A stretch of 5,170 nucleotides of DNA from REEP01 sp964517265 (GCA_964517265.1 CAZFBS010000093.1:1-5170), one strand, 5' to 3'; positions 1-5,170 are shown, numbered from the stretch's first letter. Made by a program: numbers and translations. Notes: generated from the letters alone by a model not told the origin.

Positions 1-60
1 ACAGGCAGAGCTCCAGGCCGCATAACCCGGTGTCCACTTTTCCGGGGGAAGATCATAGTC
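1..60. other. Left edge: possible coding tail followed by an insertion-sequence-end-like stretch
   Basis: One plus-strand frame reads seven sense codons (Q-A-E-L-Q-A-A) from base 2 and stops at TAA 23-25, which could be the last residues of a protein whose body lies outside the window. Just after it, bases 31-46 read GTGTCCACTTTTCCGG, a wording that resembles stretches found beside transposase genes in proteobacterial genomes. That resemblance comes from memory, not from a search, and no second copy, inverted partner or target-site duplication is visible here. The rest of 61-208 holds no gene I can support. Confidence 0.18.
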
Positions 61-208
61 CCCATCCTCCAGAGAAACGGGCCGAAGAGACAACGAAATC
101 GGCTGTCGGGCGGGAAGGGCGGTCTCCGGTCGTTCCGGTAAACCCTTTTGAAACAACGCGTTTTTCTGGCGGCCCGATCTGCCGAGAGAAATTCTAGGCT
201 GGGCAGAC

Positions 209-296
209 TGGCGGAGGGAGTGGGATTTGAACCCACGACACCTTTCGGTGAACACGCTCTCCAGGCGTGCGCCTTAAGCCGCTCGGCCATCCCTCC
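209..296 (-). tRNA. tRNA-Ser (anticodon GGA), reads UCC and UCU
   Basis: Read on the minus strand this is a complete class II tRNA of 88 bases with an encoded CCA tail (209-211). The acceptor stem is GGAGGGA (290-296) paired with TCCCTCC (213-219), with discriminator G at 212. The anticodon arm is CACGC/GCGTG around the loop CTGGAGA, giving anticodon GGA at 260-262. A long variable arm (TTCACCGAAAGGTGTC) and a T arm GTGGG-TTCAAAT-CCCAC follow. The long variable arm, the discriminator G and the anticodon all agree with serine. It diverges from the kinase-like gene to its right. No clear rho-independent terminator follows it, because the run of five T at 161-165 lies on the opposite strand. Its promoter must lie in 297-400, but I could not pick a convincing pair of hexamers. 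Confidence 0.97.
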
Positions 297-308
297 GGCG
301 AAGACAAT

Positions 309-340
309 TGCTTCCACGCAGCTCGCGACTGCTTCCATGC
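309..340. repeat. Two-copy direct repeat just upstream of tRNA-Ser
   Basis: The 11-base words TGCTTCCACGC (309-319) and TGCTTCCATGC (330-340) differ at a single base. Their starts are 21 bases apart, about two turns of the helix. They lie 13 to 44 bases upstream of the mature 5' end of the minus-strand tRNA-Ser gene, in the promoter or leader region. Paired protein-binding sites on one face of the DNA would look like this, but chance similarity in a 200-base spacer is also possible. Confidence 0.4.
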
Positions 341-377
341 CAGTGGCGACGGTAACCGACCCCAAAACCGGCTGCAA

Positions 378-419
378 CGACTTTGCCGGCCCACTCGTCG
401 AGAAAGTCGCCGCCGGCAA
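378..419 (+). promoter_or_regulatory. Overlapping inverted repeats in the spacer before the kinase-like gene
   Basis: Two perfect inverted repeats interlock here. CGACTTT (378-384) pairs with AAAGTCG (403-409), a 7-base-pair stem that can enclose a small CTCG/CGAG stem (394-402). TTGCCGGC (383-390) pairs with GCCGGCAA (412-419), an 8-base-pair stem with a 21-base loop. The arms share bases 383-384 and cross one another, so the full stems exclude each other. If the segment is transcribed it would be part of the 5' leader of the kinase-like mRNA, ending about 90 bases before its start codon. No T-run follows, so it is not a standard terminator. Function is unknown; it could also be a DNA-level operator or chance pairing in GC-rich sequence. 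Confidence 0.35.
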
Positions 420-494
420 CAGGACAAGGCAGAAATCCTCTGCCGCACCCTTCCCCAACATGCCGGTGGATGGTATGGAAAGGATTGAACGTGG

Positions 495-501
495 GGGAGG
501 G
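495..501 (+). promoter_or_regulatory. Ribosome binding site that sets the kinase-like start
   Basis: The purine-rich GGGAGGG lies 6 bases before ATG 508. The open frame runs upstream to 148 and has ATG codons at 148, 460 and 475. The long extension would read through the antisense of tRNA-Ser, and neither 460 nor 475 has a comparable Shine-Dalgarno sequence. This site therefore favours 508 as the start. Confidence 0.7.
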
Positions 502-507
502 CTGTCC

Positions 508-1215
508 ATGGCTGTTAACGCTCAAGCTGTCGTCGCTGCGATGATCCGCGCGCTGGAAGAGCCGCCGCACGAAAAGAGCCGTCTGCACCGACCAGTGATC
601 ACGATCTCCCGGACCAAGGCCTCGCGCGGTGACTCGATCGCACGCGCTCTCGCGGAGCGCCTGGGTATCGACTGCTATGACCGGGAGATTCTCGAAGGGA
701 TTGCTACCGAGGCCGGTGTCAGCAGCTCGCTCCTCGAGAAGCTTACGGAAAGTCTCGATGCCGTCGATTCTTGGGTCTATTCCGCGGTGTTCGGCAAGCG
801 TGTTACCCGCACGGAGTACCTCAAGTTCGTCACCTCGATGATCCGCGGATTGTATCACACCGGCGGCGTCATCGTCGGGCGCGGCGGTCATATCATCCTT
901 GCCGGCCGCGACATCCTGAGGATCAGAATCGTCGGCTCCGTCGAGGTCTGCGCCTCTCGGCTTTCCGAGGAGCAGGGCATCAGCTACACCGAAGCCAAGA
1001 GCCGGATCCAGGAGAGCATCGCGCACCGCGAGAAGTTCATGTGGGAGGTCTTCCATACCCGTTACGACGACTCGACGGCGTTCGATCTGATTATCAACAC
1101 CGACGGTTTTCGCCATGATGCCGACGTCGTTGATCTGATCGTCACCGCTTTGCGGGCGCGCGGTCTGATCACGGACAAGCAGGGAGCCGCCGCGCCGGCC
1201 GCCCACCACCCTTAA
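508..1215 (+). CDS. Cytidylate kinase-like family protein (P-loop NMP-kinase fold)
   Basis: A 235-residue cytoplasmic protein resembling the cytidylate-kinase-like family (PF13189 type), P-loop proteins distantly related to CMP kinase whose substrates are mostly unknown. Family signs are a first beta strand VITIS (30-34) leading into the nucleotide loop, then IARALAERLG (44-53) and the YDREIL motif (57-62). Further on are the glycine-rich VIVGRGGHII (121-130), an arginine-rich strand and helix (138-151), a lid-like helical stretch with REKF (174-177), and the late strand FDLIINTD (192-199). The tail after about 222 is alanine-rich and probably disordered. The loop after ISR reads TKASRGDSIA, where the family usually has a GSGG-type Walker A, so the loop is altered and ATP binding is uncertain. 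The length suits the family. Start 508 is chosen for its ribosome binding site; 475 or 460 remain possible. The gene stands alone on its strand, divergent from tRNA-Ser and convergent with lepA. True CMP kinase (cmk) is unlikely. Confidence 0.87.
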   Translation: MAVNAQAVVAAMIRALEEPPHEKSRLHRPVITISRTKASRGDSIARALAERLGIDCYDREILEGIATEAGVSSSLLEKLTESLDAVDSWVYSAVFGKRVTRTEYLKFVTSMIRGLYHTGGVIVGRGGHIILAGRDILRIRIVGSVEVCASRLSEEQGISYTEAKSRIQESIAHREKFMWEVFHTRYDDSTAFDLIINTDGFRHDADVVDLIVTALRARGLITDKQGAAAPAAHHP

Positions 1216-1250
1216 ACAGACCGGGCACAGTGTTTGGGCGCGGCAGCCGC

Positions 1251-3050
1251 TCAGCCGCTGTCCATCTTGAGGGCCTCGATAAAGGCGGACTGCGGGATCT
1301 CGACCTTGCCGAACTGCCGCATTCGCTTCTTGCCCGCCTTCTGCTTCTCCAGAAGCTTGCGCTTGCGGGTGATGTCGCCGCCATAGCACTTGGCGGTGAC
1401 GTCCTTGCGCAGGGCGCTGATCGTCTCGCGGGCCACGACGTTGCCGCCGATGCTCGCCTGCAGCGGGATCTTGAAAAGCTGGCGCGGGATCAGATCCTTC
1501 AGCCGGTTGCAGATCGCCCGGCCTCTCGCCTCGGCGTGGGCACGATGGCAGACGAAGGAGAGGGCATCGACCGGCTCGCCGTTGACCAGAATCGTCACCC
1601 GAACAAGATCGCCGTCCGCAAATCCATCCATTTCATAGTCGAAGCTGGCATAGCCGCGCGAGATCGACTTCAGCCGATCATAGAAATCGAACACCACCTC
1701 GTTGAGCGGCAGCCGGTAGACGACCATCGAGCGGTTGCCGGCATAGGTCATCTCGACCTGCTGGCCGCGGCGCTCGGTGCACAGCTGCAGGATCGCACCG
1801 AGGTAGTCGGTCGGCACCAGGATCGTTGCCCGGATCCATGGCTCCTCCATCCGGGCGATCTTGACCGGGTCGGGCATGTCGGCGGGATTGTGCAGCTCCT
1901 CCACCGTGCCATCGGTCATGTGCACCTTGTAGACGACACTGGGCGCCGTTGCGATCAGGTCGAGGTCGAATTCGCGCTCCAGCCTCTCGAACACGACTTC
2001 GAGGTGGAGCATGCCGAGAAAGCCGCACCGAAATCCCGACCCGAGCGCCGCCGAGGTTTCCGGCTCGAAGTGGAAGCTCGAATCGTTCAGGCGCAGCCGC
2101 GCCAGCGACTCCCGCAGGTCCTCGAAGTCGGCCGCATCGGCCGGATAGAGGCCGCAGAAGACGACCGGGACCGATGGCTTGAAGCCGGGCAGGGGAGTTG
2201 CCGCCGGACGCTTGTCCTCGGTGATGGTATCGCCGACATCGGTATCGGCGACGGTCTTGATGCCGGCGGTGATGAAACCGATTTCGCCCGGGCCCAGCTC
2301 GTCGACCGGGACCGCCTTCGGCGTCAGCGCGCCCACCCGATCGACCACATGCACGCGCTCGCCCGCCATCATCCGGATCCGCATTCCGCGCCGCAAAATC
2401 CCGTCCTTGATCCGAACCAGAATCATCACGCCGAGGTAGGGATCGTACCAGCTGTCGACCAGCAGGGCCTTCAACGGCGCTTCACGATCCCCGCGTGGCG
2501 GCGGGACCCGCTGCACCAGCGCTTCCAGCACCTCCTTGATGCCGGCGCCCGTCTTCGCGGAAATCATCAGGGCGTGAGAGGCGTCAAGCCCGATGACGTC
2601 CTCGATCTGGCTGCGGATCCGCTCCGGCTCGGCGGCCGGGAGGTCGATCTTGTTGAGGACGGGAATGATCTCATGATCGCCCTCGATGGCGAGGTAGGCA
2701 TTCGCCAGCGTCTGTGCCTCTACCCCTTGGGTGACGTCGACCACCAGCAGCGAGCCTTCGCACGCGGCAAGGCTGCGGGAGACCTCGTAGGAGAAATCGA
2801 CATGACCGGGGGTGTCGACGAGGTTGAGCTGATAGGTGGTGCCGTCCTTGGCCGGATAATAAAGGCGGGCGGTCTGCGCTTTGATCGTGATCCCCCGCTC
2901 GCGCTCGATGTCCAGGGTGTCCAGCACCTGCGCCCGCATCTCACGCTCGGTCAAGGCGCCGCATTGCTGGATCAGCCGATCCGCCAGCGTCGACTTGCCG
3001 TGGTCGATATGGGCGATGATCGCAAAATTCCTGATGTGGTTCAGGTCCAT
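1251..3050 (-). CDS. lepA: Elongation factor 4 (LepA), ribosome-associated GTPase
   Basis: A 599-residue translational GTPase of the usual LepA length. LepA (EF4) binds the ribosome and hydrolyses GTP; it has been linked to back-translocation, ribosome assembly and translation initiation under stress. All GTPase motifs are present: G1 AHIDHGKST (13-21), G2 RGITIKAQT (52-60), G3 DTPGH (79-83) with the catalytic histidine 83, G4 NKID (133-136) and G5 SAK (164-166). An EF-Tu-like beta barrel follows (about 190-285), then EF-G-like domains with GFRCGFLGMLHLEV (339-352). The LepA-specific C-terminal domain is intact, including AKCYGGDITRKRKLLEKQKA (553-572). There is no EF-G domain IV. ATG 3050 gives the family-standard N-terminus; the upstream AAAGAG (3062-3067) is only a weak ribosome binding site, about 11 bases away. 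The gene lies 132 bases downstream of folD on the same strand and may share its transcript. Its stop is 35 bases from the convergent kinase-like stop, with no clear terminator hairpin between. Confidence 0.98.
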   Translation of the reverse strand: MDLNHIRNFAIIAHIDHGKSTLADRLIQQCGALTEREMRAQVLDTLDIERERGITIKAQTARLYYPAKDGTTYQLNLVDTPGHVDFSYEVSRSLAACEGSLLVVDVTQGVEAQTLANAYLAIEGDHEIIPVLNKIDLPAAEPERIRSQIEDVIGLDASHALMISAKTGAGIKEVLEALVQRVPPPRGDREAPLKALLVDSWYDPYLGVMILVRIKDGILRRGMRIRMMAGERVHVVDRVGALTPKAVPVDELGPGEIGFITAGIKTVADTDVGDTITEDKRPAATPLPGFKPSVPVVFCGLYPADAADFEDLRESLARLRLNDSSFHFEPETSAALGSGFRCGFLGMLHLEVVFERLEREFDLDLIATAPSVVYKVHMTDGTVEELHNPADMPDPVKIARMEEPWIRATILVPTDYLGAILQLCTERRGQQVEMTYAGNRSMVVYRLPLNEVVFDFYDRLKSISRGYASFDYEMDGFADGDLVRVTILVNGEPVDALSFVCHRAHAEARGRAICNRLKDLIPRQLFKIPLQASIGGNVVARETISALRKDVTAKCYGGDITRKRKLLEKQKAGKKRMRQFGKVEIPQSAFIEALKMDSG

Positions 3051-3182
3051 GATGATGACAGCTCTTTCATCCGCGTCGTCGTTGGCAAGAGTGGTGAAGC
3101 ACGCTCCTGGTGACCGCCCGGCACCCGGCGCTCGGCACCGTTTTGCGGGGGGAGCAAGATCGGCCGATCGCCTGGCCCGGGA
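3051..3182 (-). other. folD-lepA spacer with a 12-base palindrome and a small hairpin
   Basis: This 132-base spacer has no gene. It contains the perfect palindrome GATCGGCCGATC (3158-3169), 13 bases past the folD stop. Next to it and partly overlapping is a weak hairpin, TTTTGC (3141-3146) against GCAAGA (3154-3159), around a run of six G (plus strand). In the minus-strand transcript the palindrome is followed only by TTGCTCC, too T-poor for a classical rho-independent terminator. A binding site, a weak attenuator or chance are all possible. I could not identify convincing promoter hexamers for lepA. Confidence 0.3.
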
Positions 3183-4073
3183 TCAAAAGGCGGACGGCTC
3201 GATGTCGTGCTGCCGGCAGGCGGCGATCACCGTGTTTCGCAACAGCCCGGCGACGGTCATCGGTCCGACCCCGCCCGGAACCGGACTGATCGCGCCGGCC
3301 ACGTCGAGCGCCCGCTGGAACTCGACATCGCCCACGGTGCGTGTCTTGCCGTCACCGGTCTCGATCCGATTCACTCCCACGTCAATCACGATCGCGCCCG
3401 GCTTGATCCACGCGCCGCGGATGAACTGAGGCTTGCCGACCGCCGCGACCAGAATATCGGCATTGCGGCATTCCTCGGCCAGATCGCGGGTTCTCGAGTG
3501 GGCGATGGTGACCGTGCAGTTCTCGTTCAGCAGCAGCAGCGCCATCGGCTTGCCGACGATGTTGGAGCGTCCGATGACGACGGCGCGCCGGCCGGAAAGA
3601 TCTGCCGCCTCGCTCTTGATCATGGTCAGGCACCCGGCCGGTGTGCACGGCACCATCGCCCTTCGCGCGCCCACCAGCAAACGGCCGGCGTTCTCGATAT
3701 GGAACCCGTCGACATCCTTGTCGACGTTGACGGCTTGCAGCACGTTTTCGGTGTTGATCTGCGGCGGCAACGGCAGCTGGACGAGAATGCCGTGAACTCG
3801 GTAGTCCTTGTTGAGGCCGTGAACGAGGGTCAGCACATCCGCCTCGCGCACATCGGCAGGAAGCCGGTGAACGAACGACTTCATTCCCGCCTCTTCGCAT
3901 TGCTCGGCCTTGTTGCGCACATAGATCTGGCTGGCAGGATCTTCTCCCACCAGCACCACCGCAAGCCCGGGCGTCACATGATAGGCCGTCTTCAAATGGG
4001 AAACCTCTGCGCGGACCTTCTGACGCAATTGCGTGGCCAATGCGCGTCCGTCGATGATGTGGGCTTTGCTCAT
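3183..4073 (-). CDS. folD: Bifunctional methylenetetrahydrofolate dehydrogenase / methenyltetrahydrofolate cyclohydrolase (FolD)
   Basis: A 296-residue cytosolic enzyme of normal FolD length. It interconverts 5,10-methylene-, 5,10-methenyl- and 10-formyl-tetrahydrofolate using NADP+, feeding purine synthesis and formylation of initiator tRNA. The catalytic signature YVRNK (51-55) carries the active-site tyrosine 51 and lysine 55. VQLPLP (98-103) holds the substrate-side glutamine 99, and DVDGFH (120-125) the aspartate 122. PCTPAG (142-147), the nucleotide-binding GRSNIVGKPMALLL (168-181), VIDVGVNR (229-236) and PVPGGVGPMT (264-273) are all intact. ATG 4073 gives the typical SKAHIIDG beginning and has AAGGAA 8 bases upstream. 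It begins 39 bases after the stop of the DUF167 gene on the same strand, so yggT, DUF167 and folD probably form one operon, with lepA possibly its last gene. Confidence 0.98.
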   Translation of the reverse strand: MSKAHIIDGRALATQLRQKVRAEVSHLKTAYHVTPGLAVVLVGEDPASQIYVRNKAEQCEEAGMKSFVHRLPADVREADVLTLVHGLNKDYRVHGILVQLPLPPQINTENVLQAVNVDKDVDGFHIENAGRLLVGARRAMVPCTPAGCLTMIKSEAADLSGRRAVVIGRSNIVGKPMALLLLNENCTVTIAHSRTRDLAEECRNADILVAAVGKPQFIRGAWIKPGAIVIDVGVNRIETGDGKTRTVGDVEFQRALDVAGAISPVPGGVGPMTVAGLLRNTVIAACRQHDIEPSAF

Positions 4074-4081
4074 CTGGGTGG

Positions 4082-4087
4082 TTCCTT
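4082..4087 (-). promoter_or_regulatory. Ribosome binding site of folD
   Basis: AAGGAA on the minus strand lies 8 bases before the folD ATG at 4073. It falls in the 39-base gap after the DUF167 stop and supports independent translation of folD within the shared transcript. Confidence 0.7.
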
Positions 4088-4112
4088 GGGTGACGTGTGG
4101 AGTCGCGGTGAA

Positions 4113-4463
4113 TCAGAGGACGTCACGGTACCATTGCGAAAGACGCCCCAGCAGTTCCGTGGGATCGCCGGCTATACGAACCGTCTTGCGCCGATCCCGC
4201 CGACCCGCGGTGATCGCAACGCGTGATTGCGGCAGCCGCCATTGCTTGGCAAGCATCCGGAGCAACTCCGCGTTGGCCTTGCCGGCTTCCGCCGGCGTCG
4301 TCAGCGACACCTTCAGGGCGAGGCCGCCGCCGATCTCCCGGCACGTGCCCTGGATACCGTCACGCGAGGCTCTGGGCGCGACCCGCACGCGGACTCGAAG
4401 GCCATCGGAACAGGGAGAAAACGGGGTCTCGCCGGGATCCGGGTTAGAAGGCGATGGAGGCAT
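4113..4463 (-). CDS. yggU: DUF167 (UPF0235/YggU) family protein
   Basis: A small soluble protein of 116 residues belonging to DUF167 (E. coli YggU is the named member). The function is not established. The family core is clear: strand LRVRVRVAPRAS (22-33), strand LALKVSLTTPA (48-58), the GKAN motif with its following helix (61-70), and GRRDRRKTVRI (87-97) where the family usually has G-x-x-S-R-x-K. The serine position is aspartate here. Residues 1-20 are rich in proline and serine and probably flexible. ATG 4463 overlaps the last 20 bases of yggT in another frame, which suggests translational coupling; a TTG further upstream (4490) would add nine residues with no family support. The yggT-yggU pairing is widespread in proteobacteria, and folD follows directly. 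Confidence 0.9.
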   Translation of the reverse strand: MPPSPSNPDPGETPFSPCSDGLRVRVRVAPRASRDGIQGTCREIGGGLALKVSLTTPAEAGKANAELLRMLAKQWRLPQSRVAITAGRRDRRKTVRIAGDPTELLGRLSQWYRDVL

Positions 4464-4746
4464 AAAATCCCGCCAGCACCCTGCGAACAAAGAACAGCAA
4501 CAAGATCAGCAGCAACGGAGAGATGTCGACCCCGCCGAGGTCGGGCACGAATCGCCGGATCGGTCTCAGCGCGGGCTCGGTCAGCCGGTAGGTGAAGTCC
4601 CCGATCACATGGACGACCCGGTTGCGGGTGTTGACGACGTCGAACGCGACGAGCCAGCTCAAGATCGCGCCGATGATGATCACCCAGATGTAGAGTCCAA
4701 GCAGCGTATCGATCAGCCAGTAGAGGGAATCGATAAGGACGGCCAT
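4444..4746 (-). CDS. yggT: YggT family small membrane protein
   Basis: A 100-residue inner-membrane protein with one YggT domain (PF02325 type); E. coli YggT has two such repeats, so this is the single-domain form. Two hydrophobic segments are visible: about 10-35 (LYIWVIIIGAILSWLV core) and about 76-97 (SPLLLILLLFFV core). Between them lies a polar loop with the family's FTYRLTEPALRPIRR stretch (51-65). The last is the typical T-E-P-x-L-x-P-I-R signature. Roles proposed for the family (osmotic or ion stress, membrane or division links) are not firm. ATG 4746 gives the standard length; there is no strong ribosome binding site, and a TTG at 4758 is an alternative. The open frame continues upstream, but that extension is arginine- and proline-rich and looks non-coding. 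It is the first gene of the leftward cluster yggT-yggU-folD. Confidence 0.92.
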   Translation of the reverse strand: MAVLIDSLYWLIDTLLGLYIWVIIIGAILSWLVAFDVVNTRNRVVHVIGDFTYRLTEPALRPIRRFVPDLGGVDISPLLLILLLFFVRRVLAGFYASIAF

Positions 4747-4783
4747 TGCTGTGATCAACTCGTCAGTCGGGAAAGGAGCCGGT

Positions 4784-4812
4784 ACCCTAACGGCCCTGCC
4801 GGGCCCGCGCAA
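4784..4812 (-). promoter_or_regulatory. Candidate promoter of the yggT-yggU-folD cluster
   Basis: On the minus strand TTGCGC (4807-4812) and TAGGGT (4784-4789) are separated by exactly 17 bases, placing the start of transcription roughly 30 bases before the yggT ATG. Each hexamer matches only three of six consensus positions, so this is a suggestion based mainly on spacing and position. Confidence 0.3.
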
Positions 4813-4983
4813 GCGCTTGAACAGCCGCGCCCTGGCCGGGCCTTGGCCGGTTGCCGACTTGCTGCGGGCGCTTTGCGGCACCCTCGCGACAACAACGTGA
4901 TCGAATCCGTCTTTGCGAGGAGGCGGCGCCGACGAAGCGCTGGAGCGCGTCCCTCTTGATGCCCAGCGGCGACTGGCCGACGC

Positions 4984-5013
4984 TTGACAGCAACCCGTTC
5001 CCGCTCACATATT
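4984..5013 (+). promoter_or_regulatory. Sigma70-type promoter of tRNA-Ala
   Basis: A perfect -35 hexamer TTGACA (4984-4989) is followed after 18 bases by CATATT (5008-5013), four of six matches to the -10 consensus. ACATAT at 17-base spacing is an alternative register. The bases after the -10 are C/G-rich (CCCCCGCG), the kind of discriminator seen at stable-RNA promoters under stringent control. Transcription would begin near 5020, about 28 bases before the mature tRNA. Confidence 0.6.
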
Positions 5014-5020
5014 CCCCCGC

Positions 5021-5042
5021 GTTTCCCGGATCCCGGGGAAAC
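5021..5042 (+). promoter_or_regulatory. Hairpin in the 5' leader of the tRNA-Ala precursor
   Basis: GTTTCCC (5021-5027) and GGGAAAC (5036-5042) form a perfect 7-base-pair stem around the 8-base loop GGATCCCG. It begins at about the predicted transcription start and ends five bases before the mature tRNA. It may protect the precursor's 5' end or help RNase P processing, but this is inference. Confidence 0.45.
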
Positions 5043-5047
5043 GCTTC

Positions 5048-5123
<76 letters not shown>

Positions 5124-5170
5124 AGTTCTCATCATCACCTTTCCGCTGTTACCCTCCTCATCACTTCGGC

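Larger units (their letters stand above)
4747..5047. other. Divergent spacer between yggT and tRNA-Ala: promoters, no gene
   Basis: This roughly 300-base stretch contains no coding sequence I can support; open frames crossing it in several directions have low-complexity Arg/Pro/Ala translations. It carries the likely promoter of the leftward yggT cluster near its left end and that of tRNA-Ala near its right end. A 10-base palindrome CAAGCGCTTG (4810-4819) overlaps the proposed -35 of the yggT promoter. Confidence 0.6.

Noticed and set aside
121..155. CCGG...CCGG hairpin followed by CTTTTG as a plus-strand terminator
   Set aside because: The stem is short and interrupted, the T-run is only four bases, and there is no identified upstream gene on that strand to terminate.
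178..207. Inverted repeat TCTGCC/GGCAGA as a terminator for tRNA-Ser
   Set aside because: The loop is 18 bases, the stem only 6 base pairs, and no T-run follows on the minus strand.
148..507. N-terminal extension of the kinase-like frame back to ATG 148
   Set aside because: It reads through the antisense of tRNA-Ser, lacks family similarity and has a weaker start context than ATG 508.
274..1389. Minus-strand open frame of 371 codons opposite the kinase-like gene
   Set aside because: It overlaps tRNA-Ser, the kinase-like gene and the end of lepA. The translation has no recognisable fold.
1230..3113. Long plus-strand open frame of 627 codons opposite lepA
   Set aside because: It is antisense to an unmistakable lepA, and its translation is Arg/Asp/His/Leu-rich with no domain. 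It is a by-product of GC-rich codon usage.
3207..4226. Plus-strand open frame of 339 codons opposite folD
   Set aside because: It is a mirror of the folD reading frame, with composition typical of antisense shadows.
4033..4959. Plus-strand open frame of 308 codons opposite DUF167 and yggT
   Set aside because: It covers three well-supported genes on the other strand, and its Asp/Gln/Arg-rich translation shows no family signature.

Overview
The window looks like ordinary chromosomal DNA from a GC-rich alphaproteobacterium. The family content, GC-biased codons and general gene style suggest Rhodospirillales or a relative, but this is an inference and no rRNA or other strong taxonomic marker is present. 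It holds two tRNA genes and five protein genes. Four of the protein genes are conserved housekeeping families.

Layout, left to right. Bases 1-208 hold no convincing gene; the extreme left edge may carry the tail of a mobile element (weak). A tRNA-Ser(GGA) gene lies on the minus strand at 209-296. Bases 297-507 are a divergent spacer containing a two-copy direct repeat and a pair of competing inverted repeats. A cytidylate-kinase-like P-loop protein follows on the plus strand (508-1215), with a strong ribosome binding site and an altered Walker A loop. It converges on lepA (minus, 1251-3050), leaving only 35 bases between the two stop codons.

Upstream of lepA on the same strand is a compact cluster transcribed leftward: yggT (4444-4746), a DUF167/yggU gene (4113-4463) whose start overlaps the yggT stop by 20 bases, and folD (3183-4073), which begins 39 bases after the DUF167 stop. 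lepA follows folD after a 132-base spacer that contains a 12-base perfect palindrome, so it may be co-transcribed or have its own promoter. At the right edge a tRNA-Ala(CGC) gene lies on the plus strand (5048-5123), behind a sigma70-type promoter and a short leader hairpin. It diverges from yggT.

Functionally, FolD supplies formyl- and methylene-tetrahydrofolate for purine, thymidylate and initiator-tRNA formylation. LepA (EF4) acts on the ribosome, and the two tRNAs serve translation. YggT (membrane) and DUF167 (small soluble) are conserved partners of poorly known function. I see no defence system, CRISPR array, prophage or obvious new multi-gene system. The items most worth a second look are the altered nucleotide-binding loop of the kinase-like protein, the structured leader in front of it, the repeat beside tRNA-Ser, and the leader hairpin of tRNA-Ala.
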